Shown in pieces: positions 14,284 to 20,923 of a stretch of DNA of 20,923 bases. The notes under the pieces were generated by a model. The model was not told the origin of the DNA, searched no databases, and was given only the letters and a program-made list of their open reading frames with translations. Each line of letters begins with the position of its first letter. Position 1 is the stretch's first letter. The DNA is from JBCBWG01 sp964579305 (GTDB taxonomy: Bacteria; Pseudomonadota; Alphaproteobacteria; Rhizobiales; Hyphomicrobiaceae), in assembly GCA_964579305.1 (NCBI GenBank), contig CAZOGY010000062.1, forward strand, positions 1 through 20,923. The letters are read 5' to 3'. The position numbers were made by a program, and so were the translations under genes.

Positions 14284-15507
14284 ATGCCGGTCTTTCCGTC
14301 GCCAAGAGCGCGTGCCGTCCTGTCCGCCCTCGTCTTGATCCCGCTGGCCGATGCAACTGGCGCGCCGGCTTGGGCCCAGGCCACAGCCCGCTACGTTTTC
14401 ACCATCGACGGAACGCTCAAACGCATCCCGATCGCGCATGACACCACCGAGTCGAGACCGCGAGCACCGAGATCTGAGAGCAACGGCAAGGCCCTCCAAC
14501 CATCGCGTCGCCCACCATCCAGGCCCGGCAAATCGCCCGTCCAAGCCATTGAGCGTGACCGCACGGACCGGCGCAAAGCATGGTCGCCCGCCGAAATCGC
14601 TGAAGCGCGCGCGCTGTGTGCGAAAGTTCTGCCCGCAACCAACGCACGCACACAGCCCCAAGCCCCCCTGAAAAGTGGGCCCTGCGGCGACCCCGCCCCG
14701 GTGCTGCTGTCGGCTTTGGGCGCCGGTGAGAACCGCGTCACGTTCCACCCCCCAGCCAAGCTCAATTGTGCCATGGTCGCGGCCATGCACACGTGGCTGG
14801 TCCAACACCTGCAACCCGCAGCGCGCGAACATCTTGGCGCCCGGATTAAAACGGTCCATATTTTCAGCGGGTATTCGTGTCGTAACGCTTATGGTCGCCG
14901 CAACACGCGGCTGTCGCAGCATGCGTTCGCCAACGCCCTCGATATCAAGAGCTTTGAAACCGAAAACGGTCGCCGCGCGCGGTTGGTATCGCATTGGGGC
15001 ATGACGCGCCGCGACATTGCGCGGCGTGCACGCAGAGCGACAGAGCCCAAAAAACAGCGCCAGACCGCGCCGCAGCCGACCCAGGTTGCCGAAAAACCCG
15101 CGCTGCGCACCACCAAGCACCCCAAAGCTGAACCGGCACAAGCAACGATCAATCCGTTGAGCGCGCTGGCAAATGCGTTCACTGGCGCAACGCAAGGCCG
15201 CGACGCACCCGACGGCGGCCAATCCATCGGACTTGGCTTTACCGGCGGCTCGCAATTGGGCGGCCCGAAACCGCGCGCCAAATCAAAACCTTCAAACAAA
15301 ACAGCAAGCCTGACCCGGAGCACGAAACGCGCAGCGCCCCGACGGAACCGTGGTCTCTTCCGCGCCCGCAGCCGGTTCCTGCGCGCGGCGCATGCCTCTG
15401 CCTGTACGATTTTTGGCACCGTCCTTGGTCCCGAGGCCGACGAAACCCACCGCGACCATTTCCACGTCGACCTTGCGATCCGACCAACCGGTCCATACTG
15501 CCGATAG
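14284..15507 (+). CDS. Extensin-like M15-type peptidase with a long insert in the catalytic domain
   Basis: The 407-aa product has a signal peptide (hydrophobic stretch about 10-30, cleavage near AWAQA) and is probably periplasmic. Residues about 100-240 and 365-407 match the two halves of the extensin-like C-terminal domain, related to zinc D-Ala-D-Ala carboxypeptidases and endopeptidases. The first half has SGYSCRNAYGRRNTRLSQHAFANALDI with His 213 and Asp 220. The second has FLRAAHASACTIFGTVLG and THRDHFHVD with His 392 and His 394, ending GPYCR. Between them lies a Lys/Arg/Pro/Ala/Gly-rich segment of about 120 residues (241-364), where family members usually have a short link. Another basic, proline-rich stretch lies at 53-95. 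TAAGG is 7 nt before the ATG. The substrate is probably peptidoglycan, but this is not shown. Confidence 0.82.
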   Translation: MPVFPSPRARAVLSALVLIPLADATGAPAWAQATARYVFTIDGTLKRIPIAHDTTESRPRAPRSESNGKALQPSRRPPSRPGKSPVQAIERDRTDRRKAWSPAEIAEARALCAKVLPATNARTQPQAPLKSGPCGDPAPVLLSALGAGENRVTFHPPAKLNCAMVAAMHTWLVQHLQPAAREHLGARIKTVHIFSGYSCRNAYGRRNTRLSQHAFANALDIKSFETENGRRARLVSHWGMTRRDIARRARRATEPKKQRQTAPQPTQVAEKPALRTTKHPKAEPAQATINPLSALANAFTGATQGRDAPDGGQSIGLGFTGGSQLGGPKPRAKSKPSNKTASLTRSTKRAAPRRNRGLFRARSRFLRAAHASACTIFGTVLGPEADETHRDHFHVDLAIRPTGPYCR

Positions 15508-15673
15508 CTGACGCCCAGTCCGCCGCTGACGCGTTCAAACGGTCGCAGGTTGGCTGCACGCCTCGACCTTTGGCAGCGTTGCCTTCACGCCGCGCCGTTG
15601 CGTACCCTTTCGCCAGATACACATCAGATCGCGCGGCGCCGACGCTCGCAGACGATCGAGGCGGAGGTCTGCC

Positions 15674-16693
15674 ATGCACGCAACGGATGGCTCCAATTCA
15701 GCCAAAAGCGCCTACCCGCGAACACGACTGCGCCGGAACCGCAAAACAAATTGGGCGCGGCGCCTCGTGGCCGAAAACACGCTGTCAGCCGCCGACCTGA
15801 TTTGGCCGTTGTTTGTAACATCGGGCAGCGATGTCGCCGACCCAGTCGCGTCGATGCCAGGCGTTGACCGGCTCAGCGTCGATCGCGTGCCGGCCGCGGC
15901 GGAACAGGCGATGGCCCTGGGCATTCCCGCAATCGCGCTTTTTCCCACAACCCCCAGGGACTTGCGCGACGAAGCCGCAAGCGAAGCTTTCAACCCTGAC
16001 AACCTGGTCTGTCAGGCGGTCCGTGCTGTCCGCGGCGCTGGCTTGGAGATCGGGATCATCTGCGACGCCGCACTCGACCCCTACACAAGCCACGGCCACG
16101 ACGGTTTCCTGCGTGACGGTCGCATCATCAACGATGAAACCATCGAGGGCCTGGTCCGCCAAACGCTCATCCAGGTCGAGGCTGGCTGTGATATCATTGC
16201 GCCGTCGGACATGATGGATGGGCGTGTTGGCGCCATCCGCGATGCTTTGGAAAGCGCTGGGCACACTGACGTGCAAATCATGTCCTACGCCGCCAAATAT
16301 GCGTCTGCCTTTTACGGACCATTCCGCGATGCCATCGGCTCCACCGCGGCGCTGAAGGGCGATAAGCGCACCTATCAGATGGATCCAGCGAACACCGACG
16401 AGGCAATCCGCGAAGTCGGCCTCGATATCTCCGAAGGCGCCGATATGGTCATGGTGAAACCGGGCATGCCTTACCTGGACATCATCCAGCGCGTTCAAGA
16501 CACATTCAAAGTGCCGACATTCGCTTATCAAGTCTCTGGCGAGTACGCCATGATGGCAGCCGCCGGGCGAAACGGCTGGCTCGATTATGACCGCGTTGTT
16601 TTGGAAAGTCTTCTCGCATTCAAGCGGGCCGGAGCCGCCGGCATCCTGACCTACTCTGCGCCGCATGCCGCGCGGATGCTTACCACAGTTTAA
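15674..16693 (+). CDS. hemB: Delta-aminolevulinic acid dehydratase (porphobilinogen synthase), zinc-cysteine-free type
   Basis: HemB condenses two molecules of 5-aminolevulinate to porphobilinogen in haem synthesis. The 339-aa product has the two Schiff-base lysines, in SYAAKYASAFYGPFRDA (Lys 208) and MVKPGMPYLDI (Lys 262). At the metal site it reads DAALDPYTSHGHDG: the three zinc cysteines of the E. coli enzyme are replaced by Ala 133, Asp 135 and Asp 143. This is the Mg-dependent type known from alphaproteobacteria and Pseudomonas. GGAGG lies 6 nt before the ATG at 15674. The 166 bp upstream hold its promoter, which I cannot place. It is followed by bpt on the same strand. Confidence 0.96.
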   Translation: MHATDGSNSAKSAYPRTRLRRNRKTNWARRLVAENTLSAADLIWPLFVTSGSDVADPVASMPGVDRLSVDRVPAAAEQAMALGIPAIALFPTTPRDLRDEAASEAFNPDNLVCQAVRAVRGAGLEIGIICDAALDPYTSHGHDGFLRDGRIINDETIEGLVRQTLIQVEAGCDIIAPSDMMDGRVGAIRDALESAGHTDVQIMSYAAKYASAFYGPFRDAIGSTAALKGDKRTYQMDPANTDEAIREVGLDISEGADMVMVKPGMPYLDIIQRVQDTFKVPTFAYQVSGEYAMMAAAGRNGWLDYDRVVLESLLAFKRAGAAGILTYSAPHAARMLTTV

Positions 16694-16728
16694 GCTGCTC
16701 CCGGCGTGATCAGGCCCCTTGCTGTATG

Positions 16729-16747
16729 TGCCGATCCGCGCGGCACG
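16729..16747 (+). terminator. Weak terminator-like hairpin after hemB
   Basis: GTGCCG (16729-16734) and CGGCAC (16742-16747) pair perfectly around a 7-nt loop, 36 bp beyond the hemB stop. No T-run follows (ATTGCG), so it may only stabilise the 3' end and allow read-through into bpt. Confidence 0.3.
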
Positions 16748-16848
16748 ATTGCGAGGCGGCAGCGTTACGCTAACCTGAAAGCGACGACCAGCGGCCACGA
16801 GAGAACAGACAAGCCGTGGCGGCAACGGGAGGGGCCGGACCTGTAACG

Positions 16849-17646
16849 ATGACTGAGCATCCCAAGAGTTTTCCCGAGTTCTACGTCACCTCCGCGCAAC
16901 CCTGCCCGTATTTGAAGGGCCGGCGCGAGCGCAAACTCTTCACGCATCTGACCCAGGACAAGCCACGCGCCCTCATCGATACGCTCTTGAAAGGCGGCTT
17001 CCGGCGCAGCCAAAACATTGCCTACATGCCCTATTGCGACGGCTGTCAGGCGTGCATTTCGGTCCGCGTCGTCATCGACAAGTTCGCGCCTGGCCGCAGC
17101 TTCCGGCGCATCAGCGCCCGGAACGTCGACATTGTTGCAACGCGCGTGCCTGCGCAGCCGACCGCTGAGCAGTACAGCTTGTTCCGCGCTTACATCGACG
17201 CCCGCCACGGTGACGGCGGCATGGCCGAAATGTCGGTGTTGGACTTCGCCATGATGATTGAGGATTCAATCATCGACACGCACCTGGTCGAGTATCGCGT
17301 CCGCCCCGCCCGATCACGGCGCGATGACTGGCCATCCAGGCACCGCGCGGATAGCTCCGACCAGGGCCGCCTCGTTGCCGTTGCGCTGTGCGATCGCCTG
17401 TCCGACGGCATCTCGATGGTCTACTCGTTTTATGACCCCGATTGCGACCCGCGCAGCCTTGGCACCTATATGATTTTGGAAAATCTAAGCTATGCCCGCA
17501 GTCAGGGCCTGCCGTACCTGTATCTCGGATACTGGATCTCCGGTTCGCAAAAAATGGCCTACAAAAGCCGCTTTCGACCGCAAGAGCGCCTCGGCCCTGA
17601 TGGCTGGGAAGCCTTCGATCCCGATGCGATTGCCAGCCAGTCATAG
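16849..17646 (+). CDS. bpt: Aspartate/glutamate leucyltransferase (bacterial N-degron transferase)
   Basis: Bpt adds leucine from Leu-tRNA to proteins with N-terminal Asp or Glu, marking them for ClpS/ClpAP breakdown. The 265-aa product shows the ATE N-terminal domain, with PCPYL near residue 18 and YMPYCDGCQACISVRV (Cys 63, 66, 69). The C-terminal domain has VALCDRLSDGISMVYSFYDPD, RSLGTYMILENL and YLGYWISGSQKMAYKSRFRPQERL. I chose the ATG at 16849, which gives a family-like MTEHPKSFPEFYVTS start; GGAGGGG lies 14 nt before it, a long gap. A GTG at 16816 would add 11 residues. A basic stretch (VRPARSRRDDWPSRHRADSS) replaces the usual short link in the middle. Location beside hemB is common in Hyphomicrobiales; the RDD-family gene often between them is absent. 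Confidence 0.92.
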   Translation: MTEHPKSFPEFYVTSAQPCPYLKGRRERKLFTHLTQDKPRALIDTLLKGGFRRSQNIAYMPYCDGCQACISVRVVIDKFAPGRSFRRISARNVDIVATRVPAQPTAEQYSLFRAYIDARHGDGGMAEMSVLDFAMMIEDSIIDTHLVEYRVRPARSRRDDWPSRHRADSSDQGRLVAVALCDRLSDGISMVYSFYDPDCDPRSLGTYMILENLSYARSQGLPYLYLGYWISGSQKMAYKSRFRPQERLGPDGWEAFDPDAIASQS

Positions 17647-17717
17647 CGAATGAGCGCGAGCGCGACGACACGGCCGCGCTGAACACAAGACAACACACAA
17701 AGATCAGGACTGCGGTC

Positions 17718-18407
17718 ATGGTGCCAGATTTGCCTGCCGTCGAGACGGCAATTGTCGAAATGACGAATGCGTTCCGCCGCAAGGCGGGCAAACGGGAGTT
17801 GCAGCGCAACGCGAATCTAGACGCAGCCGCCCGGGCATTTGCCGCCTACCTCGCTCGGACCGGGCGCTTTTCCCACACCGCCGATGGACGCCAGCCGGCA
17901 CAACGTGTTGAAACCGCCGGCTACGCATTCTGCCAGGTTGCTGAAAACCTTGCCCTGCACCGCGACGATCGCGGCTTTCGCAGCCGACAGCTTGCCCGTC
18001 TCGCGCTGGAAGGCTGGAAGAATTCCCCGGGGCACCGCCGCAACCTCGAAGCCGAGCACGTTACCGAAATCGGCGTCGGCGTTGCCAAGGCAGAAACAAC
18101 GCTCACGTTCATAAGTGTGCAGCTGTTTGGGCGCCCAAAAGCGCTGCGCTATGCCTTTAAGGTCCGCAACACGACGCCTGTATCGGTGAGTTATAAATGG
18201 GAAGATGAAGCGCATACCTTGCGTGGGCGCACGGAGGTCACGCACACGGTCTGCCGGCCTGGTGCGTTGGTTTTGAACCTGCCCCGCGCGAACGGCGGTC
18301 AAGGTGATCTCCGTGCGCAAACCTTCCGCACCACACCGGACGCACTTTTCATCGTGCGGCGCACCCAACGTGGCGGGCTTACGGCCTCCGAAAAACCCGC
18401 ACTTTAA
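17718..18407 (+). CDS. CAP-domain (SCP/PR1-like) protein without a visible signal peptide
   Basis: Residues about 8-138 form a CAP domain: FSHTADG (His 53), AENLALH (Glu 76), EGWKNSPGHRRNL (Glu 98, His 106) and EIGVGVA. These four residues are the conserved CAP cavity set. Residues 139-229 form a C-terminal part rich in beta-prone sequence (YAFKVRNTTPVSVSYKW, TEVTHTVCRPGALVLNLP) that I do not recognise. The 229-aa product starts MVPDLPAVETAIVEMTNAF, with AGGA 8 nt before the ATG. Bacterial CAP proteins are usually exported, but here neither the coding start nor the in-frame codons back to 17643 encode a hydrophobic signal. It lies 71 bp after bpt on the same strand and converges with the second L,D-transpeptidase gene. 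The molecular function is unknown. Confidence 0.8.
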   Translation: MVPDLPAVETAIVEMTNAFRRKAGKRELQRNANLDAAARAFAAYLARTGRFSHTADGRQPAQRVETAGYAFCQVAENLALHRDDRGFRSRQLARLALEGWKNSPGHRRNLEAEHVTEIGVGVAKAETTLTFISVQLFGRPKALRYAFKVRNTTPVSVSYKWEDEAHTLRGRTEVTHTVCRPGALVLNLPRANGGQGDLRAQTFRTTPDALFIVRRTQRGGLTASEKPAL

Positions 18408-18450
18408 TGCTTCGAAATCCAACGGCGGGCACGTCAATTCGGCGGCGGTC

Positions 18451-18478
18451 GGCCCGGGCAATCGCATTGGCCTGGGCC
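18451..18478. terminator. Possible bidirectional terminator between convergent genes
   Basis: GGCCC (18451-18455) pairs with GGGCC (18474-18478), and inside them CAAT (18459-18462) pairs with ATTG (18466-18469) around CGC, with small bulges between. It lies in the 79-bp gap between the converging CAP and transpeptidase genes. T-runs are lacking on both sides. Confidence 0.35.
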
Positions 18479-18486
18479 AGCTCCGG

Positions 18487-19911
18487 TTATGGCGACAGCA
18501 TGGCCGGTGGCGGCGGGACGTCCGGATCATCCTCGCCGCGCAACGCGGCACTGCCGTCGCGCCCGTACACGTCAGGGCGGAAGACCGCCGTCCCGTCCGG
18601 CTCCGCCCATGCTGTGATGTAGGCAAAATAAACCGGAATAGGCCGCGTCAGCTTCACGTCGACAGCTTCGCCCGCCGCGATGATGTCGTCTATCCGCGCC
18701 TCCGGCTCCTCAAAGCCGGGCTCGTATTTCGCAATCCACCCGACCAGCCGCATGACATCTTGAACACGCACGCACCCGGCGCTGAACGCCCGCCCGCGCG
18801 AGCTGAACAGCTCTTTCAGAGGGGTGTCGTGCATGTAAACGATATCGGGATTGGGCATATCGATGCGCACGAGGCCCAGCGCGTTCCAAGGGCCTGGATC
18901 CTGTTTGAACTTGATCTCTTTCGGATCCGCCGCGGTCCAGTCGATCGCGGTTGGATCAATCTCAGGCCCGTCGTAGTACCCACGCACCACTTTGATGTGG
19001 TGTTCGTCCAAGTAGCTCAAGTCCTTGGCAAGCCGTGGAAAAAGGTCCTTGACCGCAACGCTTTTGGGCACGCGCCAATAGGGGAAAAAGTTCAAACCAC
19101 GGATCATGGCGGAGATTTCCGGCGTCTGCCGATCCGGCTTTCCAACGATCACGCGATGGCGCTGGGCGACCTCATACTTCTCCACCGCTTCGAGCTGGAA
19201 TGCGGCTGCGTTGACAAGCACGTAGCGGTCTTCGATCCGGCTATTCATAAGCGCTTGCAGACGCCGCCGATTGACCTGCAATTGGCCGAGGCGGTCACGC
19301 GGCGAAACGTTGAGCTGGGCCGTTGTTGAACGGTTGATGAAACCGGAAACACGCAGGCCATGTCCGGCCTGGAACCGGCGCACGGCGGCGTCCAGCCACT
19401 CGTCATAAACATAATCGGAGCGGTAAGCCTGATAACCGCGCTCTGGCAGTTCGCCGCCGAGATAGAGCCGGCGCCGGATGATCGGGATGCGCTCATCGTG
19501 ATCGCCAACCCGCAGAAGGCGCCCGCGACCGATTTTCGGCCAAACCTTTTCACGCGCCATTGTCTCATAGCGCCCAATGGCTTTGTCCATCGCCTCCAGC
19601 ATCACATCGCTGCGCCAGGGCGTCTTGCCAGGCCGAAGATCATCCGCGATCTGTGGCGCGCGTGATGCAGCTTTGGCTGCTGGTTTCGCCGCGCGCTGCC
19701 GGCGGCTTTTTTGCAGGACTTCCTGCCACCAGGGCTGATCGGCATATGCGGTCTGCGCCGCAGCCATCGAAGCCCCGCCCGCCAACGCCGCAAGAACATG
19801 CCGACGCGCCAAATCCGGGCTGTCGTGCTTGCCGATTGCGTTGTCGCTAGACGTTGGCTTGTCCTGCGCGGCCGCGTGCGCGCGTCGCACGTCCCGATCG
19901 CGATTGGTCAT
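18487..19911 (-). CDS. Second YkuD L,D-transpeptidase with a possible Tat signal
   Basis: The product, 474 aa from the ATG at 19911 (GGAG 5 nt upstream), is a YcbB-like L,D-transpeptidase. An alternative ATG at 19941 (AAGGG 4 nt upstream) would add 10 residues. After a polar stretch of about 35 residues comes ARRHVLAALAGGASMAAAQTAYA, with two arginines (36-37), a hydrophobic core and an Ala-x-Ala-like end near residue 57. This resembles a Tat signal but lacks the full motif. A peptidoglycan-binding-like part lies around 145-205 (AVRRFQAGHGLRVSGFINRSTTAQL). The YkuD domain has YMHDTPLKELF (His 361) and FSAGCVR (Cys 380). The C-terminus is acidic and proline-rich. It shares family and layout with ldtP in this window but has a different signal and no adjoining regulator. 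It probably cross-links peptidoglycan. Confidence 0.9.
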   Translation of the reverse strand: MTNRDRDVRRAHAAAQDKPTSSDNAIGKHDSPDLARRHVLAALAGGASMAAAQTAYADQPWWQEVLQKSRRQRAAKPAAKAASRAPQIADDLRPGKTPWRSDVMLEAMDKAIGRYETMAREKVWPKIGRGRLLRVGDHDERIPIIRRRLYLGGELPERGYQAYRSDYVYDEWLDAAVRRFQAGHGLRVSGFINRSTTAQLNVSPRDRLGQLQVNRRRLQALMNSRIEDRYVLVNAAAFQLEAVEKYEVAQRHRVIVGKPDRQTPEISAMIRGLNFFPYWRVPKSVAVKDLFPRLAKDLSYLDEHHIKVVRGYYDGPEIDPTAIDWTAADPKEIKFKQDPGPWNALGLVRIDMPNPDIVYMHDTPLKELFSSRGRAFSAGCVRVQDVMRLVGWIAKYEPGFEEPEARIDDIIAAGEAVDVKLTRPIPVYFAYITAWAEPDGTAVFRPDVYGRDGSAALRGEDDPDVPPPPAMLSP

Positions 19912-20054
19912 GGTCGCTCCAAAACGTTGCGTGTGATGCATCTGCCCTTTAGCGGCAGTGGTCGCTGTCAGATATGGCCAAACCTAGGCCCGGATGCCAG
20001 AACGGAAACGTCGCGACGGCTCACAGATCAGCGAGCAGGCAGCCGCTTGAGCCG

Positions 20055-20089
20055 GGCTGTCAGGCGATTGCGTGAGACGACAGCCTGAC
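20055..20089. promoter_or_regulatory. Two-register inverted repeat before the enoyl-CoA hydratase gene
   Basis: GGCTGTC (20055-20061) pairs with GACAGCC (20079-20085). Shifted by 4 bases, GTCAGGC (20059-20065) pairs with GCCTGAC (20083-20089). Both stems are perfect 7-mers that share bases, so they exclude each other. The element ends 32 bp before the start codon and is a candidate operator or leader structure. Confidence 0.45.
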
Positions 20090-20121
20090 AAACCACTCAG
20101 AACGCCAAAGGAGAGACAGTT

Positions 20122-20916
20122 ATGTCGCCGACAGTTGTGACGTGGACACATGATTCGCGCGATGTTGTGACGGTGACGTTGGAGCGGCCCGAACGCAACA
20201 ACGCCTACGACGGCGACATGATTGCTGGGCTCAATGCAGCGCTTGATGCGCTGAGTGCGGGACCGAACCCGCGCGCCGTGCTCATCCGCGGCAACGGGCG
20301 CCACTTTCAGGCCGGCGCCGACCTTGACTGGCTTGAGGCCGTCCGCAGCCAGGACGAACAGGCCAATCTCACCGCATCAAGTGAGACCGCCCGCGCCGTC
20401 GATCGCCTCAATCGCGTGCCATGTCCCACGATTGCCGTCGTCCAGGGCGCATGCATTGGCGGCGGCACTGGCCTGCTTGCGGCGTGTGACATCGTGTTGG
20501 CCGCCGACACTGCCAAGTTTGCCATATCAGAGGTCCGCTGGGGGCTGACCGCGGCCATCATCATCCCACAGCTCGTCGACGCGATCGGCATTCGCCAGCT
20601 TCGTCGATACGCACTGACCGGCGAGATGTTTTCAGCCGACGATGCCATGCGCATCGGCCTCGTGCACGAACTGGTTCCCGATGCTCGCTTGATGGCGCGC
20701 GCAGACGAAATGCTCCAGCTCGTCCTCAACAACGGGCCGGACGCGATTGCCGCAACAAAACAGCATATCCTGGACTATGCCGTCGGCCAGATCACCGAAG
20801 CCGAATTCGATAGCTTGGCTGCGGCCCATTCGCGGAAACGGCAATCGGAAGAAGCCGGCGAAGGCATCCGTTCGTTCCGCGAAAAGCGCCCTGCAAGCTG
20901 GGCGCCCGAGACGTGA
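20122..20916 (+). CDS. Enoyl-CoA hydratase/isomerase family protein, LiuC-like
   Basis: The 264-aa product is a crotonase-fold enzyme. The oxyanion-hole segments are GRHFQAGADL (59-68) and GACIGGGTG (109-117). Of the two glutamates of classic enoyl-CoA hydratases, the first is replaced (GGGTGL where GGGLEL is usual), while the second remains in ISEVRWGL (Glu 137). Single-glutamate members with SEVR-G and the ALTGEMFSADDAMRIGLVHELV tail resemble the methylglutaconyl-CoA hydratase group of leucine breakdown; a more distant enoyl-CoA role cannot be excluded. AAGGAG lies 9 nt before the ATG. The frame ends 7 bp before the window's end, so downstream partners such as carboxylase subunits or a lyase cannot be seen. 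Confidence 0.88.
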   Translation: MSPTVVTWTHDSRDVVTVTLERPERNNAYDGDMIAGLNAALDALSAGPNPRAVLIRGNGRHFQAGADLDWLEAVRSQDEQANLTASSETARAVDRLNRVPCPTIAVVQGACIGGGTGLLAACDIVLAADTAKFAISEVRWGLTAAIIIPQLVDAIGIRQLRRYALTGEMFSADDAMRIGLVHELVPDARLMARADEMLQLVLNNGPDAIAATKQHILDYAVGQITEAEFDSLAAAHSRKRQSEEAGEGIRSFREKRPASWAPET

Positions 20917-20923
20917 GATCTGA

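Noticed and set aside
14161..15255. 364-aa minus-strand open frame opposite the extensin-like gene
   Set aside because: The plus strand has the signal peptide and both zinc-ligand motifs; the minus frame has no recognisable motif.
15785..16825. 346-aa minus-strand open frame opposite hemB
   Set aside because: Exact antisense of hemB with His/Arg/Asp-rich translation; hemB has all catalytic residues and a ribosome site.
18304..19329. 341-aa plus-strand open frame opposite the second L,D-transpeptidase
   Set aside because: Antisense shadow; no ribosome site and no domain.

Overview
The window is a chromosomal segment of an alphaproteobacterium, most likely of the order Hyphomicrobiales (Rhizobiales). 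The basis is the gene order glyA-nrdR-ribD-ribE-ribBA-ribH-nusB-thiL, an LdtR/LdtP regulator and L,D-transpeptidase pair next to it, a hemB-bpt neighbourhood, an Mg-type HemB, an extensin-like peptidase and high G+C. I saw no rRNA, tRNA, CRISPR, phage or insertion-sequence gene.

Layout. Positions 1-2964 hold hppA (minus strand), a proton-pumping pyrophosphatase of the K+-independent type. It is bracketed by two copies of a ~72-bp direct repeat and by several palindromes that look like REP-type extragenic elements. Positions 2965-10183 are a long minus-strand block transcribed in the order glyA, nrdR, ribD, ribE, ribBA, ribH, nusB, thiL. From nrdR onward the genes overlap or nearly touch, so this is probably one operon. 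It makes riboflavin, with thiamine diphosphate synthesis, antitermination and ribonucleotide-reductase control attached. GlyA feeds one-carbon metabolism. The RibA half of RibBA has lost its zinc-binding and catalytic residues, so GTP cyclohydrolase II must be supplied from elsewhere.

Positions 10492-12644 hold ldtP, a periplasmic L,D-transpeptidase, and the MarR-family regulator ldtR behind a strong intrinsic terminator. A 3-hydroxyisobutyryl-CoA hydrolase gene follows (12925-14025, minus) and is divergent from an extensin-like peptidase gene (14284-15507, plus). The plus-strand run continues with hemB, bpt (N-degron leucyltransferase) and a CAP-domain gene. A second L,D-transpeptidase gene converges on it from the minus strand (18487-19911). 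A LiuC-like enoyl-CoA hydratase gene (plus) closes the window.

Most of the window is housekeeping. The most distinctive parts are: (i) four cell-envelope genes plus LdtR within about 9.5 kb, i.e. two YkuD transpeptidases, an extensin-like peptidase with a ~120-residue low-complexity insert inside its catalytic domain, and a CAP protein without a visible signal peptide; (ii) the direct-repeat and palindrome architecture around hppA; (iii) the degenerate RibA domain; (iv) a possible LdtR operator, suggested by similar palindromes upstream of ldtP and ldtR. I see no clearly new defence, mobile or biosynthetic system.
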